Program-made: the position numbers and the translations under genes
The notes under the pieces: generated by a model
What the model was told of the DNA's origin: nothing
Databases searched by the model: none
What the model saw: the letters and a program-made list of their open reading frames with translations, nothing else
Shown here: one piece after another, positions 36,099 to 44,211 of the stretch
Position numbering within the stretch: position 1 is the stretch's first letter
Layout: each line of letters begins with the position of its first letter
From: Paenibacillus selenitireducens
Lineage (GTDB): Bacteria > Bacillota > Bacilli > Paenibacillales > Paenibacillaceae
Direction of reading: 5' to 3'
Length of the DNA: 64,000 bases
NCBI RefSeq assembly: GCF_002021565.1
Contig: NZ_MSZX01000001.1
Span: 682,027 to 746,026 of the forward strand

Positions 36099-36215
36099 GT
36101 CGAACGACAACGAACGTTGTTATGAATTGTAGCAAAATAATTATTATAAAATATTTTATGAAAAAAATAAAGAAATTAATTATTCGACAGAAGGAATTTT
36201 ATGGTACATGTCGAA
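36098..36215 (+). promoter_or_regulatory. spo0A promoter region with three 0A boxes
   Basis: Perfect TGTCGAA boxes occur at 36098-36104 and 36209-36215, and the reverse complement TTCGACA at 36183-36189. TGTCGAA is the Spo0A-P binding heptamer, so spo0A is probably autoregulated. AGGAATT at 36192-36198 resembles a sigma-H -35 element, but the downstream GAAAT match is imperfect. The leader to the GTG start is about 70 bases. Confidence 0.7.
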
Positions 36216-36282
36216 ATTCTATTGTCAGACAGGGTGAAAAAGAAAATTCAAACTCATGAGAGATTAAGGGAGGACTCACATC

Positions 36283-37098
36283 GTGCAAAAGATCGAAGTG
36301 TTATTGGCTGACGATAATCGTGAATTCACAAATTTGTTAGCAGAGTATTTTTCGGAGCAGGGGGATATGAATGTCTCAGGAATCGCCTACAATGGCGAAG
36401 AAGTGATCCGCATCATCGAAGAATCCCGACAAGTTCCGGATGTTATCATATTAGATATCATTATGCCTCATCTGGATGGTCTGGGTGTACTTGAAAAGCT
36501 CCGCGAAATGAATTTGAGTCCGCAACCGAAGGTCATTATGCTCACCGCATTTGGACAAGAGAATATTACGCAGCGTGCCGTTCAGCTTGGTGCATCGTAT
36601 TACATCTTAAAGCCGTTTGATTTGGAAGTGTTAGCAAATCGTGTGCGTCAGCTTATCGGAGCGACGAACCTTACATCCACGAGCTTACCTCTGTCATCTT
36701 CATCGAAACAATCAAGCAACGTGGTACCGATTGCCAAAGGCGGCAAGAACTTAGATGCGAATATTACATCCATCATTCATGAAATCGGCGTACCTGCACA
36801 TATTAAAGGATATCAGTATTTACGCGAAGCCATAACAATGGTCTACAATAACATTGAAATCCTGGGTGCCATCACGAAAACGTTGTACCCTGCGATCGCT
36901 GAGAAGTTCAAGACAACGCCTTCTCGTGTTGAACGCGCGATCCGTCATGCGATCGAAGTGGCATGGACACGCGGCAACATCGACAGCATTTCGTACTTGT
37001 TCGGCTACACGATCAATATCTCGAAGTCGAAGCCTACCAACAGCGAGTTCATCGCGATGGTGGCCGATAAGCTGAGAATTGAGCATAAGGTGAGCTAG
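36283..37098 (+). CDS. spo0A: Sporulation master response regulator Spo0A
   Basis: Phosphorelay output regulator of 271 residues that commits the cell to sporulation. The receiver domain has Asp10, Asp11, phospho-acceptor Asp58 ([13 protein letters not shown]) and Lys in YYILKPFD. A Ser-rich linker (about 128-150) leads to the C-terminal DNA-binding domain with [20 protein letters not shown] at 36283 follows AAGGGAGG. It comes directly after spoIVB as in other Bacillales. Confidence 0.98.
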   Translation: MQKIEVLLADDNREFTNLLAEYFSEQGDMNVSGIAYNGEEVIRIIEESRQVPDVIILDIIMPHLDGLGVLEKLREMNLSPQPKVIMLTAFGQENITQRAVQLGASYYILKPFDLEVLANRVRQLIGATNLTSTSLPLSSSSKQSSNVVPIAKGGKNLDANITSIIHEIGVPAHIKGYQYLREAITMVYNNIEILGAITKTLYPAIAEKFKTTPSRVERAIRHAIEVAWTRGNIDSISYLFGYTINISKSKPTNSEFIAMVADKLRIEHKVS

Positions 37099-37168
37099 AG
37101 CGAAGCTGCTGACCTTCGATCGAACGTTATTTTGTGCAACGACTACAATTTCATAGTGAACACGCTCG

Positions 37169-37206
37169 CGCTTGCTATTCCGTTAGGTCGGAAGGCAAGC
37201 GTTTTT
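37169..37206 (+). terminator. Terminator after spo0A
   Basis: CGCTTGC (37169-37175) and GCAAGCG (37195-37201) pair around a 19-base loop, followed by TTTTT. Confidence 0.75.
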
Positions 37207-37228
37207 ACTTTAATTGAAAATACGGATT

Positions 37229-37258
37229 TTGCCGTTTAATGTGGTTTTGTACTATAAT
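37229..37258 (+). promoter_or_regulatory. Sigma-A promoter of zinc-ribbon gene
   Basis: TTGCCG (37229-37234), 18 bases, TATAAT (37253-37258), about 50 bases before the start at 37311. Confidence 0.6.
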
Positions 37259-37310
37259 GCAATCAATATGATGTAATGGTAAGAACTACGGAATGCAAGG
37301 AGAGAGAACC

Positions 37311-37763
37311 ATGGATTACAAGAATTTGACGCATCAAGATGAGGATACAAACGTCTCCATGAAGCAGACAATTATCGCGATTGATCAACGTATCGCATCC
37401 CTCGAAGATAAAATGAATGTTGTTCTGGAGTTATGCTTGAAACAGAACGGACTTGCCAAAGAGGTAAAGTCAGCCCTAGATGAGATCAAGGAAGAAGTTA
37501 AATCCGCAAAACTGATGTCTATGTTAGGTCGTGAGAGCACAGGAGGGCTTCAAGCCAATACGGGAGTCGCAGCTCAAGAAACGCCTACGATTCCAACAAA
37601 GTGCCCGGAATGCGGCGCGGAACATCAAATGCAGGAGGTTAAGGAAACGGTTCGCGGTGAAGATGGATCGATCTTACATACGGATGTTCCTGCATTTGAA
37701 TGCCAAATTTGCGGTGAGATTATGTTCACGGCAGATTCATACAGATATATGGAAAGATCGTAA
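37311..37763 (+). CDS. Coiled-coil protein with C-terminal zinc ribbon, function unknown
   Basis: Soluble protein of 150 residues. An N-terminal helical region (about 15-72) looks like a coiled-coil with regular Leu/Ile spacing. A C-terminal zinc ribbon has CPEC (98-101) and CQIC (131-134), similar in layout to MqsA/YgiT-type ribbons, but there is no helix-turn-helix after it. ATG at 37311 follows AAGGAGAG. It has its own promoter and sits just after spo0A. I do not know a function. Confidence 0.78.
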   Translation: MDYKNLTHQDEDTNVSMKQTIIAIDQRIASLEDKMNVVLELCLKQNGLAKEVKSALDEIKEEVKSAKLMSMLGRESTGGLQANTGVAAQETPTIPTKCPECGAEHQMQEVKETVRGEDGSILHTDVPAFECQICGEIMFTADSYRYMERS

Positions 37764-37840
37764 GTATAGTGGAAACGTCTCATTGATTCTTTCAAGAATT
37801 TATCCTATACTGATTAAGCTTACTTCAAATTTTAAATATC

Positions 37841-37876
37841 GCCCAGTAATTCTTATGGATTATTGGGCTTTTTTAA
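37841..37876 (+). terminator. Terminator after zinc-ribbon gene
   Basis: GCCCAGTAAT and ATTATTGGGC pair (one G-U) around a short loop and are followed by TTTTTT. Confidence 0.75.
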
Positions 37877-37911
37877 ATATAATTCCAATCTTATTACTTG
37901 GTATTATGAGC

Positions 37912-37940
37912 TTGACTTTTGTAATTAATAAATGTATAGT
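37912..37940 (+). promoter_or_regulatory. Sigma-A promoter of GTP cyclohydrolase II gene
   Basis: TTGACT (37912-37917), 17 bases, TATAGT (37935-37940): near-consensus. The leader is only about 35 bases, so there is no room for an FMN riboswitch. Confidence 0.75.
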
Positions 37941-37978
37941 TAGTTACATAAAGTAAGTTTTATTAAAGGAGAAATTTA

Positions 37979-38725
37979 ATGATGCTGAACAATGATATGA
38001 TCTCAGTTTTAACTGATCGCATACAAACCGTTACTCATTCAAATAAAAATCTTATCCTGGTGGGCCCTATACAGCTGCCGGTAAATTTAGATGGTGAAAC
38101 CGTCCCATTCCAATGGTACAGCTGGTTGGCGGCGGATCTATTTCCTGAAGGTGCTACGACGGAGGAGATTATTCAACAATTGCCATCCTTACATTTGGCG
38201 GAGAGCCAACAATCTAGCGTACTCGTCTATGGCGATTTCGAAAATGCCAACGAAGCGTTAATCCGCATGCACAGCATTTGTCATACGGGTGATATCTTCG
38301 GAAGCAAGCGTTGTGATTGCGGCTTCCAACTTCGTCAATCCATGCGCATGATTCAAGCACATGGCTCAGGTGCCTTGTTCTACTTGGCTAACCATGAAGG
38401 GCGTGGAATTGGTCTATTTAGTAAAGCGATGGCCTATATCTTGCAAGAAAATGGGTATGATACTGTTGATGCGAACCTGGAGCTCGGCTTTGCCGATGAT
38501 ACACGCTCGTACGCGGAGGCAATTGCGGTACTGCAAGCTTTGCGTACAAAACCCGTGTCATTGATCACGAATAATCCTAAGAAGCTTAAAGCCCTCAAAG
38601 CATCAGGCATGAATGTAGATAAACGTATTCCATTATGGGGAGATATCTCATCCTATAACGAAAAATATTTGCAGACCAAAAAAACACGATCAGGGCATTT
38701 GGAGAAAAATGAAGCTTTGATCTAA
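37979..38725 (+). CDS. ribA: Stand-alone GTP cyclohydrolase II (RibA-like)
   Basis: Opens GTP to 2,5-diamino-6-ribosylamino-pyrimidinone phosphate, the first riboflavin step. It has 248 residues. Zinc ligands appear as C-x10-C-x-C (CHTGDIFGSKRCDC); the catalytic segment is LFYLANHEGRGIGL, with His replacing the usual Gln before EGR; ITNNPKK closes the GTP site. The ~90-residue N-terminal part is longer than usual and there is no RibB domain. ATG follows AAAGGAG. It is monocistronic and away from other rib genes, so it may be a paralog serving another pathway. Confidence 0.85.
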   Translation: MMLNNDMISVLTDRIQTVTHSNKNLILVGPIQLPVNLDGETVPFQWYSWLAADLFPEGATTEEIIQQLPSLHLAESQQSSVLVYGDFENANEALIRMHSICHTGDIFGSKRCDCGFQLRQSMRMIQAHGSGALFYLANHEGRGIGLFSKAMAYILQENGYDTVDANLELGFADDTRSYAEAIAVLQALRTKPVSLITNNPKKLKALKASGMNVDKRIPLWGDISSYNEKYLQTKKTRSGHLEKNEALI

Positions 38726-38746
38726 GAACAATAGCTCGTGATCGAT

Positions 38747-38785
38747 AAAGCATCTACATGCGAAAGGCATGTGATGCTTTTTTTA
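38747..38785 (+). terminator. Terminator after GTP cyclohydrolase II gene
   Basis: AAAGCATCTACATGC and GCATGTGATGCTTT pair with one mismatch around GAAAG, followed by TTTTTT. Confidence 0.9.
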
Positions 38786-38854
38786 TATATAACCATATTT
38801 TTCTATCGGTTACCAAAATTAAGGTAAATAAACGACAATGGTCCTAATGGAAAA

Positions 38855-38871
38855 GTTACAAAACAGTAACT
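38855..38871 (-). promoter_or_regulatory. WalR-like binding site 1
   Basis: On the minus strand this reads AGTTAC-N5-TGTAAC, 11 of 12 positions of the WalR consensus TGTWAH-N5-TGTWAH. It also forms a GTTAC/GTAAC dyad. It lies about 42 bases before an extended -10 box (TGATATAGT, 38910-38918) of a cell-wall hydrolase gene, the usual WalR target class. A near-identical site precedes the paralogous gene. Confidence 0.5.
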
Positions 38872-39063
38872 TTTAAGAAGATAGTCCGATAGATTGGTCT
38901 GGTATAGGCTGATATAGTAGGTACTGTAATTGGTAACTGATGATTCAATATTCTAGTAAAAGTTAAAAGAACTAATTCATGTTATTTCATGCTGTTATCT
39001 CACGACATCATACTTAGGCGGTAATTATTCATGTGCCGCAGACATCTTAGGAGGTTACATACG

Positions 39064-40185
39064 ATGAAAAAAGTATTATTAGGATTACTACTAAGCACCA
39101 TGGTATTTCAGACCGTTGCCGTGACATCGGCAAGCGCATCCCAAGCCCCTGTTAGCGGTGCGACGAAGTCGCAGTCACATCTACAGTCGGATCCGGTTGG
39201 CGCTGCCGACACCATGAATGTGGATGAGAGCGATCCGGATATGCCAGAGCTTGAGCCTGTTACGGATATAACCGCCTTTATGAGCCGAGCAGGGGTAGAA
39301 CGAGCTGCAGCTGGTGCTCAAAATGCAACAACAAAAAGTACGGTAAATTTACGCAAAGGGCCGTCAACGTCCTCGAGTATACTTCGAAATCTTCCCAAAG
39401 GCGAGAAGCTTGTGATCTTAGGTAAAGCAGACTCGAATTGGTATCATGTTCAAGATAGCCAAGGTAACTTGGGGTATCTGAGTACGGCAAGCAAGTATAC
39501 AAGCATTACAGGAGCTGCGAAGTCGGGTCTTATTGTATCGCGAGTGAATTTAAGAACAGAGCCTTCGACCTCTTCATCGGTAATTAAAAAGCTAGATGCA
39601 GGTCACGAGGTTGCTATTCTTAAGACCGTGAATGCAAATTGGCTCCAAGTATGGGATGGGCAAGGAAAAGTAGGATACATAAGTTCAAGCAGTCAATATA
39701 TAAAAATCGGCGGTAGTGGATCAACAACGCCGCCATCATCCAATGCTCAGATCGAAAAAGTAATAAGTACAGGTATGAAATATCTAGGCACGCCTTATGA
39801 ATTTGGTTCGAACCGCAATTCAACAAAAACGTTTGATTGTTCTGCTTTTGTCAGACAAGCCTATAAAGAGGCGCTTGGTATTGTATTAGGAACGGATTCC
39901 CGGAAACAAGGGGAATGGATTAAGAGTAATTCAACGGTGAAGAAGAGTATTAGTTCATTAAAACGTGGGGACTTAATGTTCTTTATGTCTTATAAAGGAA
40001 CTAGCGCTTCCAGTTATAGCGGCATTAACAAGGATAAAGAGCGGATCACGCATGTAGGGATTTATTTAGGAGACGGCAAGATTTTGCATACATACTCGAA
40101 GGCGTCCGGCGGCGTGCGGGTGGATACCGTAAAAGGAAAGCATTGGGAGTATCGCTTCTTATATGGCGGAAGCGTGCTGAAATAA
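39064..40185 (+). CDS. Secreted SH3b-SH3b-NlpC/P60 peptidoglycan hydrolase
   Basis: Exported endopeptidase of 373 residues. A signal peptide (about 1-27) precedes a disordered segment, two bacterial SH3 domains (about 85-145 and 152-215, each with VNLR and a W-Y/W core) and a C-terminal NlpC/P60 domain. The catalytic Cys259 lies in FDCSAF, His330 in THVGIYLG, and His342 in LHTYS is the likely third residue. It should cut peptide stems in peptidoglycan outside the membrane. ATG at 39064 follows TAGGAGG. A paralog lies at 40877, beyond a GpsB-like gene. Confidence 0.92.
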   Translation: MKKVLLGLLLSTMVFQTVAVTSASASQAPVSGATKSQSHLQSDPVGAADTMNVDESDPDMPELEPVTDITAFMSRAGVERAAAGAQNATTKSTVNLRKGPSTSSSILRNLPKGEKLVILGKADSNWYHVQDSQGNLGYLSTASKYTSITGAAKSGLIVSRVNLRTEPSTSSSVIKKLDAGHEVAILKTVNANWLQVWDGQGKVGYISSSSQYIKIGGSGSTTPPSSNAQIEKVISTGMKYLGTPYEFGSNRNSTKTFDCSAFVRQAYKEALGIVLGTDSRKQGEWIKSNSTVKKSISSLKRGDLMFFMSYKGTSASSYSGINKDKERITHVGIYLGDGKILHTYSKASGGVRVDTVKGKHWEYRFLYGGSVLK

Positions 40186-40196
40186 GCAAAAAATGA

Positions 40197-40248
40197 AAAA
40201 ACCGAAAGAAAGATGCGTAGCAAAACGTATCTTTCTTTCGGTTTTTTT
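40197..40248. terminator. Strong terminator after first NlpC/P60 gene
   Basis: AAACCGAAAGAAAGAT and ATCTTTCTTTCGGTTT form a perfect 16-bp stem around a 14-base loop, followed by a T-run. Confidence 0.93.
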
Positions 40249-40313
40249 GTAATAATGGAAGAAAGATAGTAGGATGATGATATCGAGTTAATGAACTAGG
40301 GGGTTATCCAATC

Positions 40314-40622
40314 ATGAAGAAAGACAAAGGTAAATCTAATCATTTGAATTCGGTAGGGCTCTCTCTCTCTGCCTTAGAGATTCATGAGAAAGAGTTCGGT
40401 TATTCAATACGGGGTTACAATATAGAGGAAGTAGATTTATACCTGGATCAAATCATAAAGGATTATGAGGCATTCCACAGCGTCATTCAAGAAATGCAGA
40501 AGTACATAAAAGATTTGCAAGACGAGATATCGGACATGCCTAAAACTTCACAAGAACCGGATAGCTTATTGGATCGTATTCGTGACTTAGAAGTCTATTG
40601 CTTCGGCCGAATGAAAGGTTAA
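40314..40622 (+). CDS. GpsB/DivIVA-like cell division protein
   Basis: Cytoplasmic protein of 102 residues. The DivIVA/GpsB membrane-binding head is clear: IHEKEFGYSIRGYNIEEVDLYL in part (key: EKEF, RGY, EVD, LD), then IIKDYEAFH and a coiled-coil. The tail LLDRIRDLEVYCFG aligns with the GpsB C-terminal trimer motif. B. subtilis GpsB (98 residues) moves PBP1 between side wall and septum. The location between two peptidoglycan hydrolases is unusual, so this may be a second GpsB paralog; I leave the symbol blank for that reason. ATG follows a GGGGG site. Confidence 0.82.
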   Translation: MKKDKGKSNHLNSVGLSLSALEIHEKEFGYSIRGYNIEEVDLYLDQIIKDYEAFHSVIQEMQKYIKDLQDEISDMPKTSQEPDSLLDRIRDLEVYCFGRMKG

Positions 40623-40714
40623 ATAGAAGACGTCCACTACGATCGTTGTAGATGGGCGTCTTGCTGATTCTTCCATAAATTAGTGAAACGAACGACGATA
40701 GTCCTAATTTGTTG

Positions 40715-40731
40715 GTTACAAAAAAGTAACT
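40715..40731 (-). promoter_or_regulatory. WalR-like binding site 2
   Basis: AGTTAC-N5-TGTAAC on the minus strand, as at 38855-38871. Downstream are the shared block AGTCCGATAGA and an extended -10 TGGTATAGT (40770-40778). The region is a clear duplicate of the one before the first hydrolase gene. Confidence 0.5.
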
Positions 40732-40876
40732 TTCGAGAAAAAAGTCCGATAGAGGTGCAACAGATAGACTGGTATAGTAAGGATATAAATGGTAACTGAA
40801 AATGCTTCAATCAGCTCATGACACATCAACAAGCTACTGCTATTGCAGCGGCGGACATCTCAGGAGGCTACATCAC

Positions 40877-41935
40877 ATGAAAAAAGTATTACTGGGCGTC
40901 GTCTTCAGTGCGATGCTATTACAAACCTTGCCATTGGCATCGGTAAGCGCAGCACCGGTAACAACGATAGCGGCAGGCGCGAAGTTAGCAACAACGAAAA
41001 ATGCAGTGAACCTGCGTGTTGGCGCGTCGACATCCACGGATACCATCCGAAGTTTAGCTGTGGGTGAGACCGTTATGATCTTGGGACAGGCCAGTGTTAG
41101 TTGGTATAACGTGCAAGACAGCCAAGGAAATATGGGATACGTCAGCACGGATTCAAAGTACTTGCAAATTACCGGAACTGCGAGATCTGGTCAGACTCTA
41201 ACTCGGGTGAATCTAAGAACCGCACCGTCAACGGACTCCACAGTTATTAAAACAATAGAGGCTGGACGTCAGTTCGCCGTCATAAATAAAGTCAATGAAA
41301 ATTGGATTCAGGTCTGGGATGGAGAAGGAAAAGTCGGTTATATGAGTTCAAATACGCAATACGTTGCGTTAGGGACAACCGAAACAGGAACCGAAACTGG
41401 AAGCGGAACAGGAGCCGGAAACGCAACAGGGACAGGAACCGGAAACGCAACAGGGACAGGAACCGTGAAACCGCCAGTGACATCGTCGTCCACGAAAGTT
41501 CAGATCGAAGAAGTAATTGCGACGGGGATGAAGTACTTAGGAACGCCTTACGAATATGGTTCAGATCGGAATGCGACAACAACCTTTGATTGCTCAGCTT
41601 TTGTAAGACAAGCTTACCGTGAGGCGCTTGGCGTTGTGCTGGAGTCGGATTCCCGCAATCAAGGCGCGTGGGTAATGAACCATTCGACAGTAGTGACGGA
41701 CATCGACGCATTAAAACGGGGCGATTTGATGTTCTTCGTGTCTAATCCAGGATCGAACGCCTCAACCAATGAGGGAGTCAATGGAAATACAGAACAAATT
41801 ACCCACGTCGGGATCTACTTAGGAGATTATAAAATATTGCATACATATTCCAAGGCATCAGGCGGTGTTCGCATCGATTCTGTGCGTGATAATCATTGGG
41901 CCGATCGGTTTTTATTCGGAGGAAGCGTATTATAA
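40877..41935 (+). CDS. Secreted SH3b-SH3b-NlpC/P60 peptidoglycan hydrolase, paralog
   Basis: Exported endopeptidase of 352 residues, paralogous to the protein at 39064. A signal peptide (about 1-26, ending SVSAAPV), two SH3b domains, a Gly/Thr/Asn-rich linker (about 173-203) encoded partly by a 24-base tandem repeat, and the NlpC/P60 domain with Cys239 in FDCSAF and His310 in THVGIYLG. It lacks the acidic segment that the first paralog has after its signal peptide. ATG at 40877 follows CAGGAGG; the frame from 40802 has no ribosome site. Confidence 0.92.
   Translation: MKKVLLGVVFSAMLLQTLPLASVSAAPVTTIAAGAKLATTKNAVNLRVGASTSTDTIRSLAVGETVMILGQASVSWYNVQDSQGNMGYVSTDSKYLQITGTARSGQTLTRVNLRTAPSTDSTVIKTIEAGRQFAVINKVNENWIQVWDGEGKVGYMSSNTQYVALGTTETGTETGSGTGAGNATGTGTGNATGTGTVKPPVTSSSTKVQIEEVIATGMKYLGTPYEYGSDRNATTTFDCSAFVRQAYREALGVVLESDSRNQGAWVMNHSTVVTDIDALKRGDLMFFVSNPGSNASTNEGVNGNTEQITHVGIYLGDYKILHTYSKASGGVRIDSVRDNHWADRFLFGGSVL
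41417..41464 (+). repeat. 24-base tandem repeat coding for a Gly/Thr linker
   Basis: Two identical units beginning GGAAACGCAACAGGG (41417-41440 and 41441-41464), with related GGAAC/GGAAGC sequence just upstream. Each unit adds eight linker residues, so the linker length could vary between strains. Confidence 0.8.
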
Positions 41936-42007
41936 TAGAAGGGCGAACCGTCGAGTGAAGCTTCGAATATAATACAAGAAGTCACTTCGAGTAGAGGCGG
42001 GGGAGCT

Positions 42008-42388
42008 ATGGCAGCGGATCGACGTAAAGAATCCAAAAAAAAAAACCAGCCACGGAAAGACCCGAATCCCCGTACACATAAGTTACATCGGTATCCCGAA
42101 TTGTCTGTACAACAATGGGCGATTATTATTGCATTATTCTCGAATGCTTTATTCGTGGATTCTGTTATTATCAACCGCAATAAAACAGTACAGGTGATCT
42201 TAGGTGGGGATTTTAGCAAGATGGGTATGGTCTCACCGGAAGCGTTAACGGATGAATCCTTGGCAATATTTGAAGCAGTAGAAGCAGCCGATGCGGCGAA
42301 CCTCTCGCAGCAACATCACCATCATCCGCCTACACGCTCTAATCCTGGTGGGAAGAAATCAGGGGCTAAAACGAAATCAAAACATTAA
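42008..42388 (+). CDS. Hypothetical protein with basic ends and one hydrophobic segment
   Basis: Protein of 126 residues that I do not recognise. A Lys/Arg-rich N-terminus (1-27), a moderately hydrophobic stretch (about 34-56, QQWAIIIALFSNALFVDSV in part), an acidic Ala-rich region and a tail with four consecutive His and many Lys. ATG at 42008 follows GGCGGGGGAG. It could be peripheral to the membrane. It has its own terminator. Confidence 0.65.
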   Translation: MAADRRKESKKKNQPRKDPNPRTHKLHRYPELSVQQWAIIIALFSNALFVDSVIINRNKTVQVILGGDFSKMGMVSPEALTDESLAIFEAVEAADAANLSQQHHHHPPTRSNPGGKKSGAKTKSKH

Positions 42389-42403
42389 CATAAGAATATA
42401 AAG

Positions 42404-42432
42404 AAGCTCGCAGCGTTCTGCGAGCTTTTTGT
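42404..42432. terminator. Bidirectional terminator
   Basis: AAGCTCGCAG and CTGCGAGCTT form a perfect ten-base stem around CGTT, followed by TTT; it serves the genes ending at 42388 and 42435. Confidence 0.9.
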
Positions 42433-42434
42433 GA

Positions 42435-43262
42435 TTAACGGTTAAATATTCCGTTTGGCACTTTCCCTGTCCATCGCGGACAAGGATCGATGCCGAGGGC
42501 GTAGGTTACCACGTGAGCCGTGTCTTTCAGCGAGACCGCGTCCGTTATGGTTGTTCCAGATAATACAGCTGGACCATGGCAACCCCAGAATACGGTCATA
42601 TCTGACGGATGATTGCTGCCATGATCCCGTGGATGATCCCCGCCACCACCATGATCCGAGGTGATAATGATGAGGCTGTCTTCCAGCAACCCGGCTTCTT
42701 TTATAGCATCCAATACTACTCCAACATACCCGTCAATTTCCGTGATTTTAGCTAAGTATTCTGGTACATGTTCTCCGTACCCAAATTCATGTCCGGTATA
42801 ATCCGGATCTCCAAAATGGATATACATCAGTGTAAGGTCGGGGTTGTTTCGAATATAGTCAGCGGATGCTTGAGCCAATTCGGGATCACGTACGGATAGA
42901 TCGACAAAATTACATGATTGTTCGATGATACCGTAGTTGATCGGCGACCATTCGGAAAATGCGGCAATTTTAGCGTCGGGCCATTGTTGACGGACAAGCT
43001 TCATAAAGGAAGGATAGTCATTGTCTTCAGGGTATCTCGTATCCGAAGCAACTGAATTATTCAATTGATGCTGATCCGGATCTACACCATGGAACATGGA
43101 CCCCCAACACTGCGCGCTGATTGAGGGGAAAGCGGTCTGTGCTTGATACGTCATCGCACCTTGTTGCAACAGCTCGTGAATATGGGGTGTCGGTGTATCT
43201 TTAATGAAATTCCCAGCCCCGTCTAATCCAATGACAAATACACGCTTACAAATTTGCTCCAT
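42435..43262 (-). CDS. Alkaline phosphatase superfamily phosphodiesterase/nucleotide pyrophosphatase
   Basis: Metal-dependent hydrolase of 275 residues with no signal peptide. Two-metal ligands appear in order: VFVIGLDGAG (Asp), FPSISAQ (Ser, the likely nucleophile), DPDYTGHEFG (Asp and His), TSDHGG (Asp, His) and a late CHG. This is the type I phosphodiesterase layout, as in phosphonoacetate hydrolase or nucleotide pyrophosphatase; the substrate cannot be read from sequence. It is co-transcribed after an EamA transporter from a consensus promoter. Confidence 0.88.
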   Translation of the reverse strand: MEQICKRVFVIGLDGAGNFIKDTPTPHIHELLQQGAMTYQAQTAFPSISAQCWGSMFHGVDPDQHQLNNSVASDTRYPEDNDYPSFMKLVRQQWPDAKIAAFSEWSPINYGIIEQSCNFVDLSVRDPELAQASADYIRNNPDLTLMYIHFGDPDYTGHEFGYGEHVPEYLAKITEIDGYVGVVLDAIKEAGLLEDSLIIITSDHGGGGDHPRDHGSNHPSDMTVFWGCHGPAVLSGTTITDAVSLKDTAHVVTYALGIDPCPRWTGKVPNGIFNR

Positions 43263-43287
43263 GTTCGTTCATCCTCTTTTCTAGTTT

Positions 43288-44163
43288 TTAGTTAGATAAA
43301 GCGACAGAGATAATGCCCAGCGTAATCACGGCGGACAATGCAATTCTTCGCACCCCTTGCTGTTCTTTCAATAATAGAACTCCGAGTAAAGTACCGAATA
43401 CCGTTCCGACTTCACGAATAGGAGCGATAGAGGACAGGGGCGACAAGGTCATGGCGAACAAGAACAAGAGGTAGGAGCCCGGAGAACAAATGGAGCCGAC
43501 GAGGATCGTCTTCCAGTTCGCTTGCCATTCGGCCCGGATTTGGCGGGACCTTAACACCGTGAAAGATGAAAATACGACATAGCTTAAATTCGACAGCTCT
43601 AAGGTTGAGAGCGGTGAAAGATGCATAATAATTTGTTTATCCATCAGCGTATAGCCCGCGATACAGCAACCAACCACGAGTGCGAATAGCAATGCCGTTG
43701 GCTTTCCACCACCGCTTTGAATTCGAGAGCTGCCTTTGCTGAGGAAGCTGGATAATAGGCCGCTGATTGCAAATAGGCCTCCGACAATTAACAAAAGACC
43801 GATCCAGCCCATCGCAGGCAGTGATTCACCGAATAAAAACACGCTTAAGAGCGTAACGAGCATGACGCCTGTACCGCGCATTAAAGGATAGATTTGCGAT
43901 AGATCCCCATAGGAATAAGACTTTGAGAGAAAAATGAAGTAAGCTCCCTGGAAACATACCGATGTAGCAATAAAACCTAAAGCTTCCATACTCAATGGTT
44001 TCGTGATAAGTTCATGAATAAAATAAGGCAGAAGGAGCAAGGCGCCTGTGATGTGGATGGACCACAAAAAAACAGATTTGTTCAGACTTTTCTTCGTGAA
44101 CAAATTCCACACGGCGTGCATTATGCCTGAGCATAATACAAGTAAAACAGCAGTTGATAGCAT
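43288..44163 (-). CDS. EamA/DMT family transporter
   Basis: Membrane transporter of 291 residues with ten hydrophobic helices in two EamA halves. SGIMHAVWNLFTKKS opens it and DLSQIYPLMRGTGVMLV and LSSIAPIREVGTVFGTLLGV are conserved family segments. The substrate is unknown. First gene of a two-gene minus-strand operon with a phosphodiesterase 25 bases downstream, so it may carry the substrate or product of that enzyme. Confidence 0.88.
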   Translation of the reverse strand: MLSTAVLLVLCSGIMHAVWNLFTKKSLNKSVFLWSIHITGALLLLPYFIHELITKPLSMEALGFIATSVCFQGAYFIFLSKSYSYGDLSQIYPLMRGTGVMLVTLLSVFLFGESLPAMGWIGLLLIVGGLFAISGLLSSFLSKGSSRIQSGGGKPTALLFALVVGCCIAGYTLMDKQIIMHLSPLSTLELSNLSYVVFSSFTVLRSRQIRAEWQANWKTILVGSICSPGSYLLFLFAMTLSPLSSIAPIREVGTVFGTLLGVLLLKEQQGVRRIALSAVITLGIISVALSN

Positions 44164-44211
44164 GGTATCATCCTCATTTCTTTAGGTCAAAAGTACACAA
44201 AAGCATGTTTC

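Larger units (their letters stand above)
38726..39063. other. Terminator and leader region before the first NlpC/P60 gene
   Basis: No gene is seen. A terminator (38747-38785) is followed by a regulatory segment (about 38830-38950) that is duplicated before the second NlpC/P60 gene, then about 110 bases of leader ending in TAGGAGG. Confidence 0.6.

Noticed and set aside
38786-39063. ydaO-type (c-di-AMP) riboswitch before the NlpC/P60 gene
   Set aside because: These riboswitches are common before such genes, but the conserved G-rich core was not found and the shared block looks like promoter DNA.
41302-41711. Arg/Asn-rich and Arg/Phe-rich frames opposite and within the second hydrolase gene
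   Set aside because: They are low-complexity shadows of the Gly/Thr linker coding repeat and have no ribosome sites.
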